A program made the position numbers and the translations under genes. Shown here piece after piece: positions 7,934-14,789 of a stretch of 20,263 bases of DNA (positions within the stretch are counted from its first letter, which is position 1; every line of letters begins with the position of its first letter). Where the stretch lies: positions 1 through 20,263 of the IMG/VR virus record IMGVR_UViG_3300007346_000335, one strand, 5' to 3'. Origin of the DNA: a virus. Below the pieces are notes generated by a model. It saw only the letters and a program-made list of their open reading frames with translations, searched no databases and had not been told where the DNA came from.

Positions 7934-9019
7934 TCAGGAAGGGATGGTGCTGGTGTCCAGGGAGCTGTTGACGGTGAGCTGAACCATAGGGATCAGGTCG
8001 ATGTCGTAGGTAGCGCCCCAGTTGCCTGCGGTGGCCAGTGCGGCGTTGGTGGGGTTGTCGCCAGCATTGGTCCACTTGGTGCCCATCACGTGGTAAGCAG
8101 TGTGGTAGTCCACAGACAGAACGTCCTGCTTGGACAGCACGTTGCGGTCAGCTTCGATCCGCAGATCTTGCTGGACGCCTTCCATGATGGAACCGCGCTT
8201 GGTCAGGTAGCAGTAGAACTCGCGCTGGTGACCAACCGTGCCAGGGGCAACGGTGTTCACTGCGGGGTCCATAATGACCTGGCAGCCAGCGAATTCTCCG
8301 ATAGACCGGGCGTTAACACCCACGCCGCCGCCACCCCAGGTCACAGCGCCAGAAGCGGCCAGTGCTGAAGTGGAGAAGGTCAGCAGACCCACCTGATACA
8401 GGTAGAAGCCGACGGAAGGGTGGACAACCAGGGTGTCCAGCTCGTCGCCGCGCTCGCCCAGCAGGGAGCGGCCACGGGCCACGGCAGAAGCGGTCAGGAA
8501 GTTGTCCTCGTCGCCACCGGAAGCAGCAGCAACACCCAGGTCGAGTGCGTTGGCGCTCAGGGCAGTTCCGAACAGACCAGCCAGTTGGGAGAACAGACGC
8601 TCGCTGTTCTTCTTGTTGATTGCATCTGCAAGCTGGTTGCGGATGTGAAGCATGGGATCTTCACCAGCAGCCAGAAGTGCAATGTCATCCACGGCATACG
8701 CGAAGCCGCGATGGCAGATGGTCGCAATCTGGGTGTCGGTTCCGATCTTCTGGGGCGTCAGATAACCAGCGTTGCTGGTTCCCCAAGTGGCGGTTCCGTC
8801 CATGATCTCCTCGGTAGGAGATACAGGATTGAACTCGGGAACCTGAATGCGGGTGCCGCCTTCGCGGGCATCCAGCACAGAGTTGCGCACAACAGCGCCG
8901 CTCTTCACAAACAGGGAGCGCTCTTTGATCGCCTCAGACACATAGGTGCTGAGGTTATTCCTTTTTACGATGTCCGCGAGCAGGACACCGCCGGAATAAT
9001 TCTGAAAAGGGGCGGCCAT
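7934..9019 (-). CDS. Major capsid protein
   Basis: 361 residues, ATG at 9019, no Shine-Dalgarno visible. It follows the scaffold gene and precedes the adaptor, and has its own terminator, as fits the most abundant head protein. The N-terminal region (LLADIVKRNNLSTYVSEAIK, then EGGTRIQVPEFNPVSP), a region with YAVDDIALLAAGEDPMLHIR and long helix KKNSERLFSQLAGLF, and a C-terminal LSVDYHTAYHVMGTKWTN match HK97-fold capsid proteins that pair with DUF4055-type portals. There is no N-terminal delta domain and no prohead protease gene in the window, so maturation probably relies on the separate scaffold rather than processing of the capsid protein's own N-terminus. The general call is strong. Confidence 0.9.
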   Translation of the reverse strand: MAAPFQNYSGGVLLADIVKRNNLSTYVSEAIKERSLFVKSGAVVRNSVLDAREGGTRIQVPEFNPVSPTEEIMDGTATWGTSNAGYLTPQKIGTDTQIATICHRGFAYAVDDIALLAAGEDPMLHIRNQLADAINKKNSERLFSQLAGLFGTALSANALDLGVAAASGGDEDNFLTASAVARGRSLLGERGDELDTLVVHPSVGFYLYQVGLLTFSTSALAASGAVTWGGGGVGVNARSIGEFAGCQVIMDPAVNTVAPGTVGHQREFYCYLTKRGSIMEGVQQDLRIEADRNVLSKQDVLSVDYHTAYHVMGTKWTNAGDNPTNAALATAGNWGATYDIDLIPMVQLTVNSSLDTSTIPS

Positions 9020-9087
9020 GGTTAAAAACCAAAGTCAGGGTTGACGGGATCCAAGCCACAGACTTGTAGAGGCCGCCCCACTGGGAC

Positions 9088-9804
9088 TTACAGTGACGCT
9101 TCCCGCTTCAGCACTGCTGCAAGGTCGGGATCTTGCGCGTCAATCTGCATCTGCCTCGTTATGTTAATACTACCCTCTTTCCAAGGGTTAGCCATACCGG
9201 GCGCAACAGCAGAATTAGGCGTGGGTTTGGCACCCATTCCTGCAGCACTACTGGGCTTAAAATGATGCTCAAATCCTGATCCTGGATTCTTGAGATTACT
9301 TAAGTAGGTGTTAATGTCCTGTTTAACACCTTTGTCCAGGATTGAGACGCTTCCGTCATCACTACGGTGCAGATTGTTCTGCAGAAGAAGCAACATTTGC
9401 TCCGCGTTGATTGCACCAGCTTGACTGATGGCTGCCAAAGCACTCGTGCGGGTGGTTGCAGCCTCGTTTGATGCACGCAGATCTTCAAGCTGACGCTGAA
9501 GATCGCTGATTTGCGTGTCCTTTTCTTGGGCAGTTTTGTTGGCCTCTTCCCACAGGTCTTTCCATTGGCCTTGGTCTTCCAGCGTTTTCTTGCGCTGGTC
9601 GTCCTGCTTTTTGTAGACCTCGTCAAGCTTGGTCTTGATGCCTTGGAAACGTTCCTCGGCTTCGCTTGCTTGGGTCTTCAGCGCGGAAAGTTGTGCCTCA
9701 TAGTCCGCTTTTACTGCGGCGATGGGGTCGGGAGCGCTGGTCTCTGCAGCCACGGGCTGCTCAGGTTGCGCCACGGGCGCGTCCTGGATTACTTGCTCTT
9801 CCAT
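9088..9804 (-). CDS. Capsid scaffolding protein
   Basis: 238 residues, ATG at 9804, just upstream of the major capsid gene. Composition is typical for a scaffold: a Pro/Ala/Glu-rich N-terminus (residues 1-30), a long coiled coil at about 30-112 that includes DYEAQLSALKTQASEAEERF and KDTQISDLQRQLEDLRASNE, a helical block AISQAGAINAEQMLLLLQNN at about 125-144, and a flexible Gly/Pro/Ala-rich stretch before a basic C-terminus (DPDLAAVLKREASL) that would contact the capsid protein. Scaffolds direct procapsid size and leave before or during packaging. No protease domain is apparent. The call rests on composition, coiled coil and gene order. Confidence 0.85.
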   Translation of the reverse strand: MEEQVIQDAPVAQPEQPVAAETSAPDPIAAVKADYEAQLSALKTQASEAEERFQGIKTKLDEVYKKQDDQRKKTLEDQGQWKDLWEEANKTAQEKDTQISDLQRQLEDLRASNEAATTRTSALAAISQAGAINAEQMLLLLQNNLHRSDDGSVSILDKGVKQDINTYLSNLKNPGSGFEHHFKPSSAAGMGAKPTPNSAVAPGMANPWKEGSINITRQMQIDAQDPDLAAVLKREASL

Positions 9805-9806
9805 TG

Positions 9807-9974
9807 TCAGAAGTCAAAGGGTGAAGGGGCAGTTTCGCCTGCAGGTTTTACTGCGGGCTTGCGTTTACGGGTGGGCTTGCAAACCGGCGGCTCCGGCTGT
9901 GCTTCACGCAACTCGACCAGTTCCCATTTGTAGGAACCGTCAGGCTGCTGGACACGATCCAGGGATTTGCCCAT
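9807..9974 (-). CDS. Small hypothetical protein between portal and scaffold
   Basis: A 55-codon frame, ATG 9974 to TGA 9807-9809. It ends 3 bases before the scaffold ATG and starts 28 bases after the portal stop, filling the gap between two structural genes. The protein begins MGKSLDRVQQPDGSYKWELV, continues with Glu/Pro-rich residues, then a basic patch CKPTRKRKPAVKP, and ends with APSPFDF. The YKWEL part suggests one short beta strand; the rest is probably disordered. AAGAAG about 8 bases upstream of the ATG is a weak ribosome-binding candidate. I do not recognise a family. Tiny genes in this position are common in siphoviruses and may encode head-assembly accessory peptides, which is inference. 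Confidence 0.65.
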   Translation of the reverse strand: MGKSLDRVQQPDGSYKWELVELREAQPEPPVCKPTRKRKPAVKPAGETAPSPFDF

Positions 9975-10001
9975 TGGCTTCTTATTTGCTACTTGCGTAT
10001 T

Positions 10002-11489
10002 CTACTGCGCTACTTCAGTGTCTTCTTCGGTGGATTCGGGCTCGATTACTTCCTCGATCTCCTCGCCTTCGGTTGCGGTAGGCAGAATCTCGCCTTGAAC
10101 CAGAATCTGGCGGAATTCGTCGCGGCCCAGTACGCCTTGATCGAACAGGCTGGTTAGTGCGGTGATGTCTTGGCCGATTAGTCGCTCGATGTTGAAGTCA
10201 CGGCTTAGTTGCACTTCAGGTGGTTCGATGCCGACATAGCTTGCGGCAATGTTGAAGCAACGCTGCAAAGATTGCTCCAAGTCCATTGAAACTGAGGACA
10301 GCATTGAGTTTGTGTCGATGCGGTCCAAGCGGCGGGCGTCGGCTGACTCAGCCACAAACTTTTGCTGGCTTAGGGTGCTGATGCCAAGAGAAGACATCTG
10401 CATCTGAAGCTCTTTGATCTCTGCTGACTGCGCTTCAAATGCGCTGGCCGCAGGCTCCACGTAGTAAATCTTGTTGCCTGGTGCAGTCGCCATCGCATAA
10501 TTGACGCTCACCGCTGTGTCCTTGGTTTGGTCGTCCCAGCCTTCCATAACCAAAATTGGTTGGGATGCGATGTGCAGGCTGTGGATTAGGTCGGCTTGAC
10601 GCTGAAAATGAGCCAGGTTTAGGTATGCGATGTCGAGTAGGGGCGGCTTGCTGGTAAGCGTGTCCACTTTGTCGGCATAGGTTGTGACTAGCGGAATCTC
10701 ACCAAGGCTGAATTGGCCGGACTCGACGAGTTCATAGTCGGATGTGGTGTCGGTAGCGTCGAAAGCATTTGGGTAAGGGAAGCCGCCGGACATCGCTTTG
10801 GATGCCTCTACTTGACGGAAAACGCGGTAACGACCGGGCTCGATAACGCGGATTTGGTCGTAAACCTTCTCACCAAACTCACCGTCAGGGACGACTGCCT
10901 TTTCCTTGATTCGCACTTGAACTAGATCCCCGTAGTTCACCTCGCGGTCCAAGCGCCAACCGTAGATGTTGGTGGGGTCGATCTCGATCCAGTAGGGGCG
11001 GCGGTTTAGTTCGCGCTCTTCGGCAAGGCTGCGGGCTTCCGTTGGTGCCGGAAAATCAACAAGTGTATGGCAGTGACCGTAGGTGAGTGAGCAGGTCAGC
11101 ATTCGACGGGCGTACTCGTCCAAGTCTGATCCGCTGCCATCCACATCCTTAGCGAATACGTCCGTCCAGTAAGGATCGCCAACCAAGCTAATTGGCTTGC
11201 GCAAAATAAGACCGGCGGCGGCTCGTACCAGTCGCTGGGTAAAGGGGGAGAATACGGCGCGGTTGACTCGGGCAAGATATGCGGTGTAATCCTCGCGTGG
11301 TTCGATTGGTAAAAAAGTTTCGCTGTTCTCGCGTAAATACTCGGTGCCGAGGGTGACCGCTTTCATGATCTCCCAGCCCTTCATCATGTCCAGCACCGCT
11401 TGGGTGCGGCTGAACGGGCTGTCCGTACCAGCGATTGTGCTGGAACTGACCAGATGTGTGCGGATTTGGCCGGGGACCGAATACGTCAT
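10002..11489 (-). CDS. Portal protein (DUF4055-like)
   Basis: 495 residues from ATG 11489. The portal forms the dodecameric ring at one head vertex through which terminase packages DNA. The sequence fits DUF4055-type portals: an N-terminal helix (AVLDMMKGWEIMKAVTLGTE), EYLRENSETFLPIEPREDYT, then YLARVNRAVFSPFTQRLVRA and the conserved AAGLILRKPISL at about residues 89-100. RRMLTCSLTYGHCHTLVDFP and a later LDIAYLNLAHFQRQADLIHS correspond to the core and clip/stem area. The C-terminus is acidic and disordered (VIEPESTEEDTEVAQ). Overall length is right for the family, and the gene lies between terminase and scaffold. No protease domain is fused. Confidence 0.92.
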   Translation of the reverse strand: MTYSVPGQIRTHLVSSSTIAGTDSPFSRTQAVLDMMKGWEIMKAVTLGTEYLRENSETFLPIEPREDYTAYLARVNRAVFSPFTQRLVRAAAGLILRKPISLVGDPYWTDVFAKDVDGSGSDLDEYARRMLTCSLTYGHCHTLVDFPAPTEARSLAEERELNRRPYWIEIDPTNIYGWRLDREVNYGDLVQVRIKEKAVVPDGEFGEKVYDQIRVIEPGRYRVFRQVEASKAMSGGFPYPNAFDATDTTSDYELVESGQFSLGEIPLVTTYADKVDTLTSKPPLLDIAYLNLAHFQRQADLIHSLHIASQPILVMEGWDDQTKDTAVSVNYAMATAPGNKIYYVEPAASAFEAQSAEIKELQMQMSSLGISTLSQQKFVAESADARRLDRIDTNSMLSSVSMDLEQSLQRCFNIAASYVGIEPPEVQLSRDFNIERLIGQDITALTSLFDQGVLGRDEFRQILVQGEILPTATEGEEIEEVIEPESTEEDTEVAQ

Positions 11490-11494
11490 TTAGA

Positions 11495-11746
11495 TCACCA
11501 TTTCACGCGGTTTGCCCAGTAGGCGGCAGACATTTTGCCTTTTTTGATGTTAGCTGCGTGGCGGGCTTTCCACGCTTTGTTGCGGGCCGTCCCATCCGGG
11601 CTGCCTTGGACGCCTTGCTGGCCGAAACGGATCAGTTTTACTTGGTCGCCGTCCTTTGCCAAAACGGCATGGCTCTTGCTCGGGTGGTTTGGGGTGCGCT
11701 TGGGCTTGTTGTAGCCCGAGAATTTTTCGCCTCGGTATTCAATCAT
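11495..11746 (-). CDS. Small conserved basic phage protein, function unknown
   Basis: Preferred start is ATG 11746 (83 residues, MIEYRGEKFSGYNKPKRTPN), which overlaps the end of the upstream gene by 8 bases; GAGGA lies about 11 bases upstream. A TTG at 11765-11767 would add seven residues and is less likely. The protein is basic with SKSHAVLAKDGDQVKLIRFG and a C-terminal KARHAANIKKGKMSAAYWAN. I recall closely similar proteins from cyanophages and other phages, annotated only as a domain of unknown function (possibly DUF6321). The combination of a beta-like N-terminal half and a Lys/Arg/His-rich end suggests nucleic acid binding. Its place before the portal suggests a virion or packaging accessory role, but that is not shown. 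Confidence 0.75.
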   Translation of the reverse strand: MIEYRGEKFSGYNKPKRTPNHPSKSHAVLAKDGDQVKLIRFGQQGVQGSPDGTARNKAWKARHAANIKKGKMSAAYWANRVKW

Positions 11747-11921
11747 CGTCTTCGTCCTCGACTTCAATCATCACTTCGATGCCTGAAGCAAGACGGGTCA
11801 TTAACGCCCCAAAGTCAACGGGGTCCTGGGGAGTCATGAACGCAAAGCTTGCGCCAGTTGTGCGTGACTCGGCGTCAACCTCTAGGTGTGTGCAGAAACC
11901 AGGAACGATGCGAGTGCCCAT
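11739..11921 (-). CDS. Small acidic hypothetical protein
   Basis: 60 residues from ATG 11921, which overlaps the upstream stop as TAATG. The start of the downstream gene lies within its last codons, so three genes are chained by overlaps. It has a hydrophobic-mixed N-terminus (MGTRIVPGFCTHLEVDAESR), a middle with ASFAFMTPQDPVDFGALMTR, and a strongly acidic tail (EVMIEVEDEDDD). I do not recognise the family. The acidic tail next to a highly basic neighbour (11495-11746) makes a paired complex imaginable, but that is speculation. Coding status is supported by junction spacing and reasonable composition rather than by homology. Confidence 0.65.
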   Translation of the reverse strand: MGTRIVPGFCTHLEVDAESRTTGASFAFMTPQDPVDFGALMTRLASGIEVMIEVEDEDDD

Positions 11922-12271
11922 TAGCCGTTAAAAGTGACTGCGATGTGCGGGGTGATGCTCGGTGTTCCAGATGAAATGGAATCAAGGCGGACGCGGATGG
12001 TTGAAGTGCATTTGCCGCTGTAATAATAGACGTACTCGCCGTCGGAATTGATAGTTTTGCTGGTATCGATTTCGTACCAGCGGGTGCCGCCGTTGAAGCT
12101 TGCCTCGAAGGCAAGGGTGAAATTTGCGCCCCCAGTTACTTCGACAGCGAATGTGAACTCCGAAGCGTGTGCGTGAACGCGCATTTCGTCGTTTACGGTG
12201 GTCATTGTGCCACCTGTGTACTCGACGACGTTGGTAAAACGCCTTGTGTCAACTACATTTACGATTGCCAT
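11921..12271 (-). CDS. Predicted all-beta structural protein, possibly head decoration
   Basis: 116 residues from ATG 12271, coupled to both neighbours through TAATG junctions. The sequence alternates hydrophobic and polar residues throughout: SEFTFAVEVTGGANFTLAFE, NGGTRWYEIDTSKTINSDGE, then YVYYYSGKCTSTIRVRLDSI. It ends in SITPHIAVTFNG. This looks like a single beta-sandwich or jelly-roll domain with no long helix. Such domains near the head genes often serve as capsid decoration or fibre-like surface proteins. Nothing visible identifies a ligand. A structural role is inferred from fold type and position between terL and portal; the family itself is not recognised. Confidence 0.65.
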   Translation of the reverse strand: MAIVNVVDTRRFTNVVEYTGGTMTTVNDEMRVHAHASEFTFAVEVTGGANFTLAFEASFNGGTRWYEIDTSKTINSDGEYVYYYSGKCTSTIRVRLDSISSGTPSITPHIAVTFNG

Positions 12272-12438
12272 TACTTCTTACCTCGCTTGGGGCGTTTCTT
12301 GGCGGTTTTGGCGGACTCTTTGAAGTCCTTTGCGCTTGGTGCGCCCTTTGAACCGGGTTTGCGCATTTTTTCGCCCGATCCAGCCTCGATGCGTTTACGC
12401 TTTGCGTTGATATTCGCGTATAGACCGCGTTTTGGCAT
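12271..12438 (-). CDS. Small Lys/Arg-rich conserved phage protein
   Basis: I favour ATG 12438 (55 residues, beginning MPKRGLYANINAKRKRIEAG). The open frame continues upstream to an ATG at 12516 (81 residues), but the extra 26 residues overlap a different small gene in another frame (12464-12529) and look like random basic sequence. The motif PKRGLYANINAKRKRI followed by GSGEKMRKPGSKGAP is one I recall from many phage proteins near terminase and portal genes, always of unknown function. The C-terminus (DFKESAKTAKKRPKRGKK) is strongly basic and likely binds DNA or RNA, or is a virion component packed with DNA. The stop overlaps the next ATG as TAATG. Confidence 0.72.
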   Translation of the reverse strand: MPKRGLYANINAKRKRIEAGSGEKMRKPGSKGAPSAKDFKESAKTAKKRPKRGKK

Positions 12439-12463
12439 GGATTTGGCAGCGGTTAGTCCAATT

Positions 12464-12529
12464 TTACTTCTTTTTTGTGCCCTTGGACTTGGGCTTTTTC
12501 TTACCGCCATGGCCATAGTGTCCGGGCAT
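12464..12529 (-). CDS. 21-residue Lys-rich mini-protein coupled to terL
   Basis: ATG 12529 overlaps the terL stop as TAATG, the same junction type seen at four other gene pairs in this block. The frame has 21 codons and ends TAA at 12464-12466. The peptide starts MPGHYGHGGKKK and continues with Pro, Ser, Gly and lysines to a final KKK. It is placed exactly between terL and the basic protein at 12271-12438, leaving a 25-base gap before that gene's preferred ATG. Comparable very short 'PGHY..KKK' proteins are familiar to me from phage genomes, but I cannot name a family. It could bind nucleic acid by charge. Coding is inferred from junction and composition. Confidence 0.55.
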   Translation of the reverse strand: MPGHYGHGGKKKPKSKGTKKK

Positions 12530-13776
12530 TAGTAGAGCCTGTAATTCGTCTTTCCAAGTTTACCGTAATCTGCCAAATTAAACTGCTGTAGCACTAGGTA
12601 ACCGAAGGCGTCGAAGGCGTGGTCAACACCGAGATTTTTGTTTGGTAGACCTGTTCCAGGGGCGTAGGTGAGTGTCCGTAGAGATTTGATCAGTTCTTTG
12701 CAGCGTGGGTGGATGAAGCAGCGGCGGGTTTCTGTTGCGTCTAGTAGAGCTGTGTTGACAGCGGTGATCTTGTCGCGGACTTTCCAGGGGCTGCGAGGGG
12801 TTTGAACTGTGAAACCTGATTTGCGCAGAATGTTGTGGTCCGTTGCGCCAACACCTTGGGTTTTGCGGGCACCGCCAGTGGGGTCTGGGCAGGCGATTAT
12901 TCGACGCTCCACGCCGTAGCGGCGGGTTACTTCGTCTGCGAAGTCCCATGTTGTAGCGCCGCCTGTAAGCATGATTTCGTCGAATACATAGAGGGTGTCG
13001 TCGGCTTTTACAGCGCAAATGCCTGACATCGGGTCCACGTTGAAGTCAACGCCCAACAGCAGAGGGAGGATTGGGATGTCTTTTGTGTCGCTGTTGATGT
13101 TTGCGTCCGAAAATGATACGGCAACCAAGCCGGACAGATTCTCAAAGCTGGCCTCGAATTCTTGGCGGAAAGTTCGTGCGTCCAGTTGGGTGCGGGCTGC
13201 TTCTACCTCCTCTTTTGGGACGTTGCCGCCGTCAATAGTCGTGAAGCACCAGCGCTTCCAGTCGCCTGTGGGGTCCTCTTCGCAGTAACACCAGAGGTCG
13301 TAAAACCAGCTCGCCGTTCCATCGGGGGTTGAAATGAATAGTGCCCAGCCTTGTTTGTCGGCTAGTGCGGGGCGTAATACCTCGAACCAGACTTCTGGTT
13401 CCATGAAGGCGGCTTCGTCGAGCACGATGCCGGACAATGAGCGGCCACGTAGAGCAGCAGCGTTCTCAGTTCCCTTTAGTTCGATGGTGGAACCGTTGAC
13501 TAGCTCCAGGCGTAGGTCGGTTTCGTTTTTGCTGGATATGTACTCCTTTGGGATGATCTTCTTTAGTGTTTTCCAGGCGATGTCTTTCGCCATTCGGTAA
13601 GTTGGGGCGCAGTAGAAAAAGGTCTCGCCCGGACGCTCCACGGCGGCCATTAGGAGTTCGATGCAGGCGAGGTATGATTTGCCGAATCGGCGGCCTGCAA
13701 CTAGGACGCGGAAGCGGTTTTTTGCGTTGAATACCTCGCCCTGGGCTGGGCGAAGGCTTAAATCTAAGGTGCTCAT
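12529..13776 (-). CDS. terL: Terminase large subunit
   Basis: 415 residues from ATG 13776. This is the packaging motor and nuclease that fills the head through the portal. ATPase part: Walker A AGRRFGKS at residues 27-34, Walker B GIVLDEAA at 116-123 (Asp120, catalytic Glu121), and coupling motif FIST at 147-150. Nuclease part, RNase H-like: LGVDFNVDP with Asp244, CPDPTGG with Asp298, and GVDHAFDAFGYL with Asp385/Asp389 giving the acidic metal-binding set. Length is in the usual range. It begins 15 bases after the terS stop, and its stop overlaps the 21-codon gene. All expected motifs are intact, so the enzyme should be functional. Confidence 0.96.
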   Translation of the reverse strand: MSTLDLSLRPAQGEVFNAKNRFRVLVAGRRFGKSYLACIELLMAAVERPGETFFYCAPTYRMAKDIAWKTLKKIIPKEYISSKNETDLRLELVNGSTIELKGTENAAALRGRSLSGIVLDEAAFMEPEVWFEVLRPALADKQGWALFISTPDGTASWFYDLWCYCEEDPTGDWKRWCFTTIDGGNVPKEEVEAARTQLDARTFRQEFEASFENLSGLVAVSFSDANINSDTKDIPILPLLLGVDFNVDPMSGICAVKADDTLYVFDEIMLTGGATTWDFADEVTRRYGVERRIIACPDPTGGARKTQGVGATDHNILRKSGFTVQTPRSPWKVRDKITAVNTALLDATETRRCFIHPRCKELIKSLRTLTYAPGTGLPNKNLGVDHAFDAFGYLVLQQFNLADYGKLGKTNYRLY

Positions 13777-13791
13777 ACACTAGAGCGTAGC

Positions 13792-14277
13792 TCAGCTGTC
13801 GGGCAGGGCGTCAGGACGTTCCACGCGGATGCGGATGTCTGGGAGGAGGTTGGATTGTTCCACTTGGTCGCAGCCGACCATCTTGGCAAGGGAATCCAAT
13901 ACTTGGGCGGCGGTTGCCATTTGGCCGCGTTTCATTGCTGCATGGAATAAACGGTTGCGCATTGAGAAGATTCGACCGGCCATGTTCTCGCGCTCTCTGT
14001 TGAAATCTTCGCTATTTAGTTGTTGAACACGGTTCCAGTCGCGCCAGGCAGTTGCAATGCCGATTTGCTCTTTGTCGGCATGGTCAAGTACCAGCTGACG
14101 GCAAGTTAGACCCTCTAGTTGGCGTTTGTATAGGCGTTGGACGCGATTTTCGACTTCGGAAGCGTGTTTTTTGGGGCCAAATGGACGGCGACGGGTGCCT
14201 TCACTCTTCAAATCAATGTAATCTTCGTCGCTAATGCCTTGGCCGTACTCAATTTCGTACTTTTCTTCTTCCACCAT
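13792..14277 (-). CDS. Terminase small subunit
   Basis: 161 residues from ATG 14277. The frame stays open upstream to GTG 14388, but the extra 37 residues come from the control region and look non-coding. The N-terminus is acidic (MVEEEKYEIEYGQGISDEDY) then basic (GTRRRPFGPKKHAS). A helix-turn-helix-like block lies at about residues 50-85 (RQLEGLTCRQLVLDHA, then KEQIGIATAWRDWNRVQQL), followed by long helices at about 88-135 that would oligomerise (FSMRNRLFHAAMKRGQMATA). This is the general layout of small terminases, which recognise phage DNA and hand it to TerL. The gene sits directly upstream of terL at the head of the structural block. The call is by architecture and position. Confidence 0.8.
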   Translation of the reverse strand: MVEEEKYEIEYGQGISDEDYIDLKSEGTRRRPFGPKKHASEVENRVQRLYKRQLEGLTCRQLVLDHADKEQIGIATAWRDWNRVQQLNSEDFNRERENMAGRIFSMRNRLFHAAMKRGQMATAAQVLDSLAKMVGCDQVEQSNLLPDIRIRVERPDALPDS

Positions 14278-14400
14278 CGTTCCAGGGGGCTTTTTTCGGA
14301 TTGTAACACTTTTGTGGCAGTTTAGTCCAAATTGGTGTTTGTTATTTTTTCGAGGGGGTGTAGCACAGTGTAGGGTTTGCAACCCCACCCCCTGGTACTG

Positions 14401-14409
14401 TGGTACAAT
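14401..14409 (+). promoter_or_regulatory. Extended -10 element, TGGTACAAT
   Basis: TGG TACAAT matches the TGn extended -10 with a 5 of 6 hexamer. A TTGCAA lies upstream at 14377-14382, but the 21-base spacer is too long for a normal -35. It would read right into the small-gene block. Low to moderate support. Confidence 0.35.
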
Positions 14410-14451
14410 AGTTGAGAATCGCAGGTTTTTATGTAGGTTCCCCCTGATCCT

Positions 14452-14475
14452 TGTGCCAATAAAAAAACTGGCACA
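14452..14475. repeat. Operator-like inverted repeat in the control region
   Basis: TGTGCCA at 14452-14458 and TGGCACA at 14469-14475 form a perfect 7-bp inverted repeat around a ten-base AT-rich centre (ATAAAAAAAC). The A run is inside the loop rather than after the stem, so it is not a terminator in either direction. Half-sites about 17 bases apart centre to centre suit a dimeric repressor. No repressor partner is identified here. Confidence 0.45.
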
Positions 14476-14561
14476 CTCCCCCCTGGTCGGGGACTTGGTA
14501 AGTGCTACACTAACAGTGTCGGAAGGGAGAGGTTTAGGCCATCAAACTACCGACTAAACAG

Positions 14562-14590
14562 TTGACGGGATCCCCGATTCCGTCTACACT
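14562..14590 (+). promoter_or_regulatory. Sigma70-type promoter reading into the small-gene block
   Basis: TTGACG at 14562-14567 (5 of 6 to consensus) and TACACT at 14585-14590 (4 of 6) are 17 bases apart. Expected transcription start is near 14597, giving a leader of about 190 bases before the first ATG at 14790. This is the best promoter match I found in the window. Confidence 0.65.
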
Positions 14591-14717
14591 GTAAGAGTCC
14601 AGGGGGAGCCCACCAAGCGACCCTACGACAACAACATGCGCGTCGCCCGAACGTCCCAGTGCAGCATCGCTGCCCGTGGCATCCGTTCGGCACCGTGTAC
14701 CTGGACAATAGAAGAAC

Positions 14718-14755
14718 GCGTCTAAGGCTTGGCCAGGTAGCCAGCACCTAGACGC
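14718..14755 (+). promoter_or_regulatory. Leader hairpin before the first early gene
   Basis: GCGTCTA at 14718-14724 pairs with TAGACGC at 14749-14755, and an inner TGGC/GCCA pair (14730-14733 with 14740-14743) can extend the structure. The stem is followed by TTTAG only, too short a T run for a standard terminator. It lies in the predicted 5' leader and could act as an attenuator, RNA-stability hairpin or protein-binding site. Confidence 0.4.
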
Positions 14756-14789
14756 TTTAGTGCAAACCACACCCAAAGGTCACTCAATC

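Larger units (their letters stand above)
14278..14789. other. Divergent control region between late and early blocks
   Basis: About 510 bases with no convincing gene. It separates the minus-strand structural block from the plus-strand small genes. It contains an operator-like inverted repeat, a strong-looking rightward promoter, two extended -10 motifs reading right (14401-14409 and 14503-14511) and a leader hairpin. The leftward promoter for terS was not located with confidence; a TACACT on the minus strand at 14372-14367 is the only candidate and lacks a good -35. An open stretch at about 14559-14728 on the plus strand looks faintly protein-like but has its only ATG at 14636 (29 codons) and no ribosome-binding site, so I do not call it. 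Confidence 0.7.

Noticed and set aside
7703-9025. Long plus-strand open frames (7703-8368 and 8420-9025) opposite the capsid gene
   Set aside because: They mirror the codon bias of the highly conserved capsid gene on the other strand, have repetitive unlikely protein sequence and no start signals.
14278-14388. N-terminal extension of terS to GTG 14388
   Set aside because: The added residues translate control-region sequence (poly-Lys/Asn, no pattern), and ATG 14277 gives a normal small terminase length.
9040-14573. Shared 13-base word GTTGACGGGATCC at 9040-9052 and 14561-14573
   Set aside because: In 20 kb a few 13-base matches are expected by chance; the copy at 9040 has no good -10 and lies in the scaffold-capsid gap antisense to the genes.
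14534-14776. 80-codon minus-strand frame in the control region
   Set aside because: Cysteine-rich, patternless sequence across the predicted promoter and leader; no start signal or family resemblance.
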